Assembly: GCA_947381905.1 (NCBI GenBank)
Contig: CANCXL010000010.1
Span: 1-60,967 of the forward strand
DNA: 60,967 bases
Direction of reading: 5' to 3'
Source of the DNA: an uncultured Clostridiaceae bacterium
GTDB lineage: Bacteria; Bacillota; Clostridia; TANB77; CAG-465
The notes beneath the pieces are model-generated. The model was not told where the DNA came from, made no database searches, and worked only from the letters and a program-made list of their open reading frames with translations. Both the position numbers and the translations under genes were made by a program. Of the stretch, positions 60,913-60,967 are shown in pieces. The first letter of the stretch is position 1, and each line of letters opens with the position of its first letter.

Positions 60913-60967
60913 TGGCGACCTGAATGGGGCTCGAACCCACGACCTCTAGCGTGACAGGCTAGCGTTC
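60913..60967 (-). tRNA. tRNA-Asp (GTC), second copy, cut by the window edge
   Basis: The visible 55 nt (CCA end through anticodon stem) match the tRNA-Asp at 55789-55865; the 5' part lies outside the window. Confidence 0.93.

Overview
The window is about 61 kb of very AT-rich DNA (roughly 28-30 % GC by eye) with strong AGGAGG-type ribosome binding sites, TTGACA-17-TATAAT promoters, many intrinsic terminators and a typical Firmicute gene set (Mn-dependent pyrophosphatase, CsoR, Mfd, LigA, PrsA-like foldase, XRE regulators, yybP-ykoY riboswitch, 6S-like RNA). It most likely comes from the chromosome of an anaerobic member of the Clostridia; I cannot name a genus. Almost every gene is on the minus strand. 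The few plus-strand genes are small or unrecognised (17082-17581, 23608-23933, 29861-30362, 42802-43368).

Layout. 1-150: 5' end of a TnpB-like ORF with a LexA-type box in its promoter. 275-5819: der-ppaC, a thioesterase and a Ca-type P-ATPase. 5899-6663: mntP under a Mn2+ riboswitch. 6670-11389: small membrane proteins, a DUF362 protein, a metallophosphoesterase, a PF06541 membrane protein and a YihY/BrkB protein. 11472-14150: a packed four-gene tRNA-modification/HD/acetyltransferase operon. 14185-16972: csoR-copZ-copA copper operon with a CsoR operator between -35 and -10. 17082-17581: two small plus-strand genes of clearly higher GC. 17643-20964: XRE membrane regulator, YgjV-like protein, M20 peptidase. 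20990-22054: a gene-poor stretch with a leader RNA plus 33-aa ORF, a 66-aa gene, and a tandem array of 110-bp promoter/hairpin units. 22077-32292: rlmD, two small membrane peptides, uvrA with an SOS-type promoter, a methyltransferase, a phosphatase, a GT51 transglycosylase, an rRNA methyltransferase and a PpiC foldase. 32297-37755: mfd-ligA repair pair. 37938-42573: MarR-regulated heterodimeric ABC exporter. 42802-45207: three genes of unknown family. 45230-54396: phosphoketolase, polysaccharide deacetylase, DUF975/PF06541 fusion, NagZ-like glycosidase, DnaB-like ATPase. 54534-55949: RelE-like protein, 6S-like RNA, 31-aa membrane peptide and a five-tRNA operon (Val-Asp-Phe-Gly-Cys). 56033-59823: an anchored protein, a DUF4097/LiaF-like envelope pair, and prs behind a leader-peptide attenuator. 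60206-60967: a coiled-coil gene downstream of a second tRNA-Asp/tRNA-Phe pair.

Much of the window is housekeeping: translation and RNA modification, DNA repair, metal homeostasis (Mn, Cu, Ca), envelope assembly and fermentation. Regulation is unusually readable: two LexA-like boxes, a CsoR operator, a MarR palindrome, a riboswitch, several SD-enclosing hairpins and several leader terminators. The best candidates for undescribed biology are the tandem RNA/promoter array with its small proteins (20990-22054), the foreign-looking small gene pair (17082-17581), the prs leader ORF (59746-59823), the SOS-type control of a TnpB-like gene, and the unknown-family genes at 42802-45207. No CRISPR array, prophage module or complete insertion sequence was seen.
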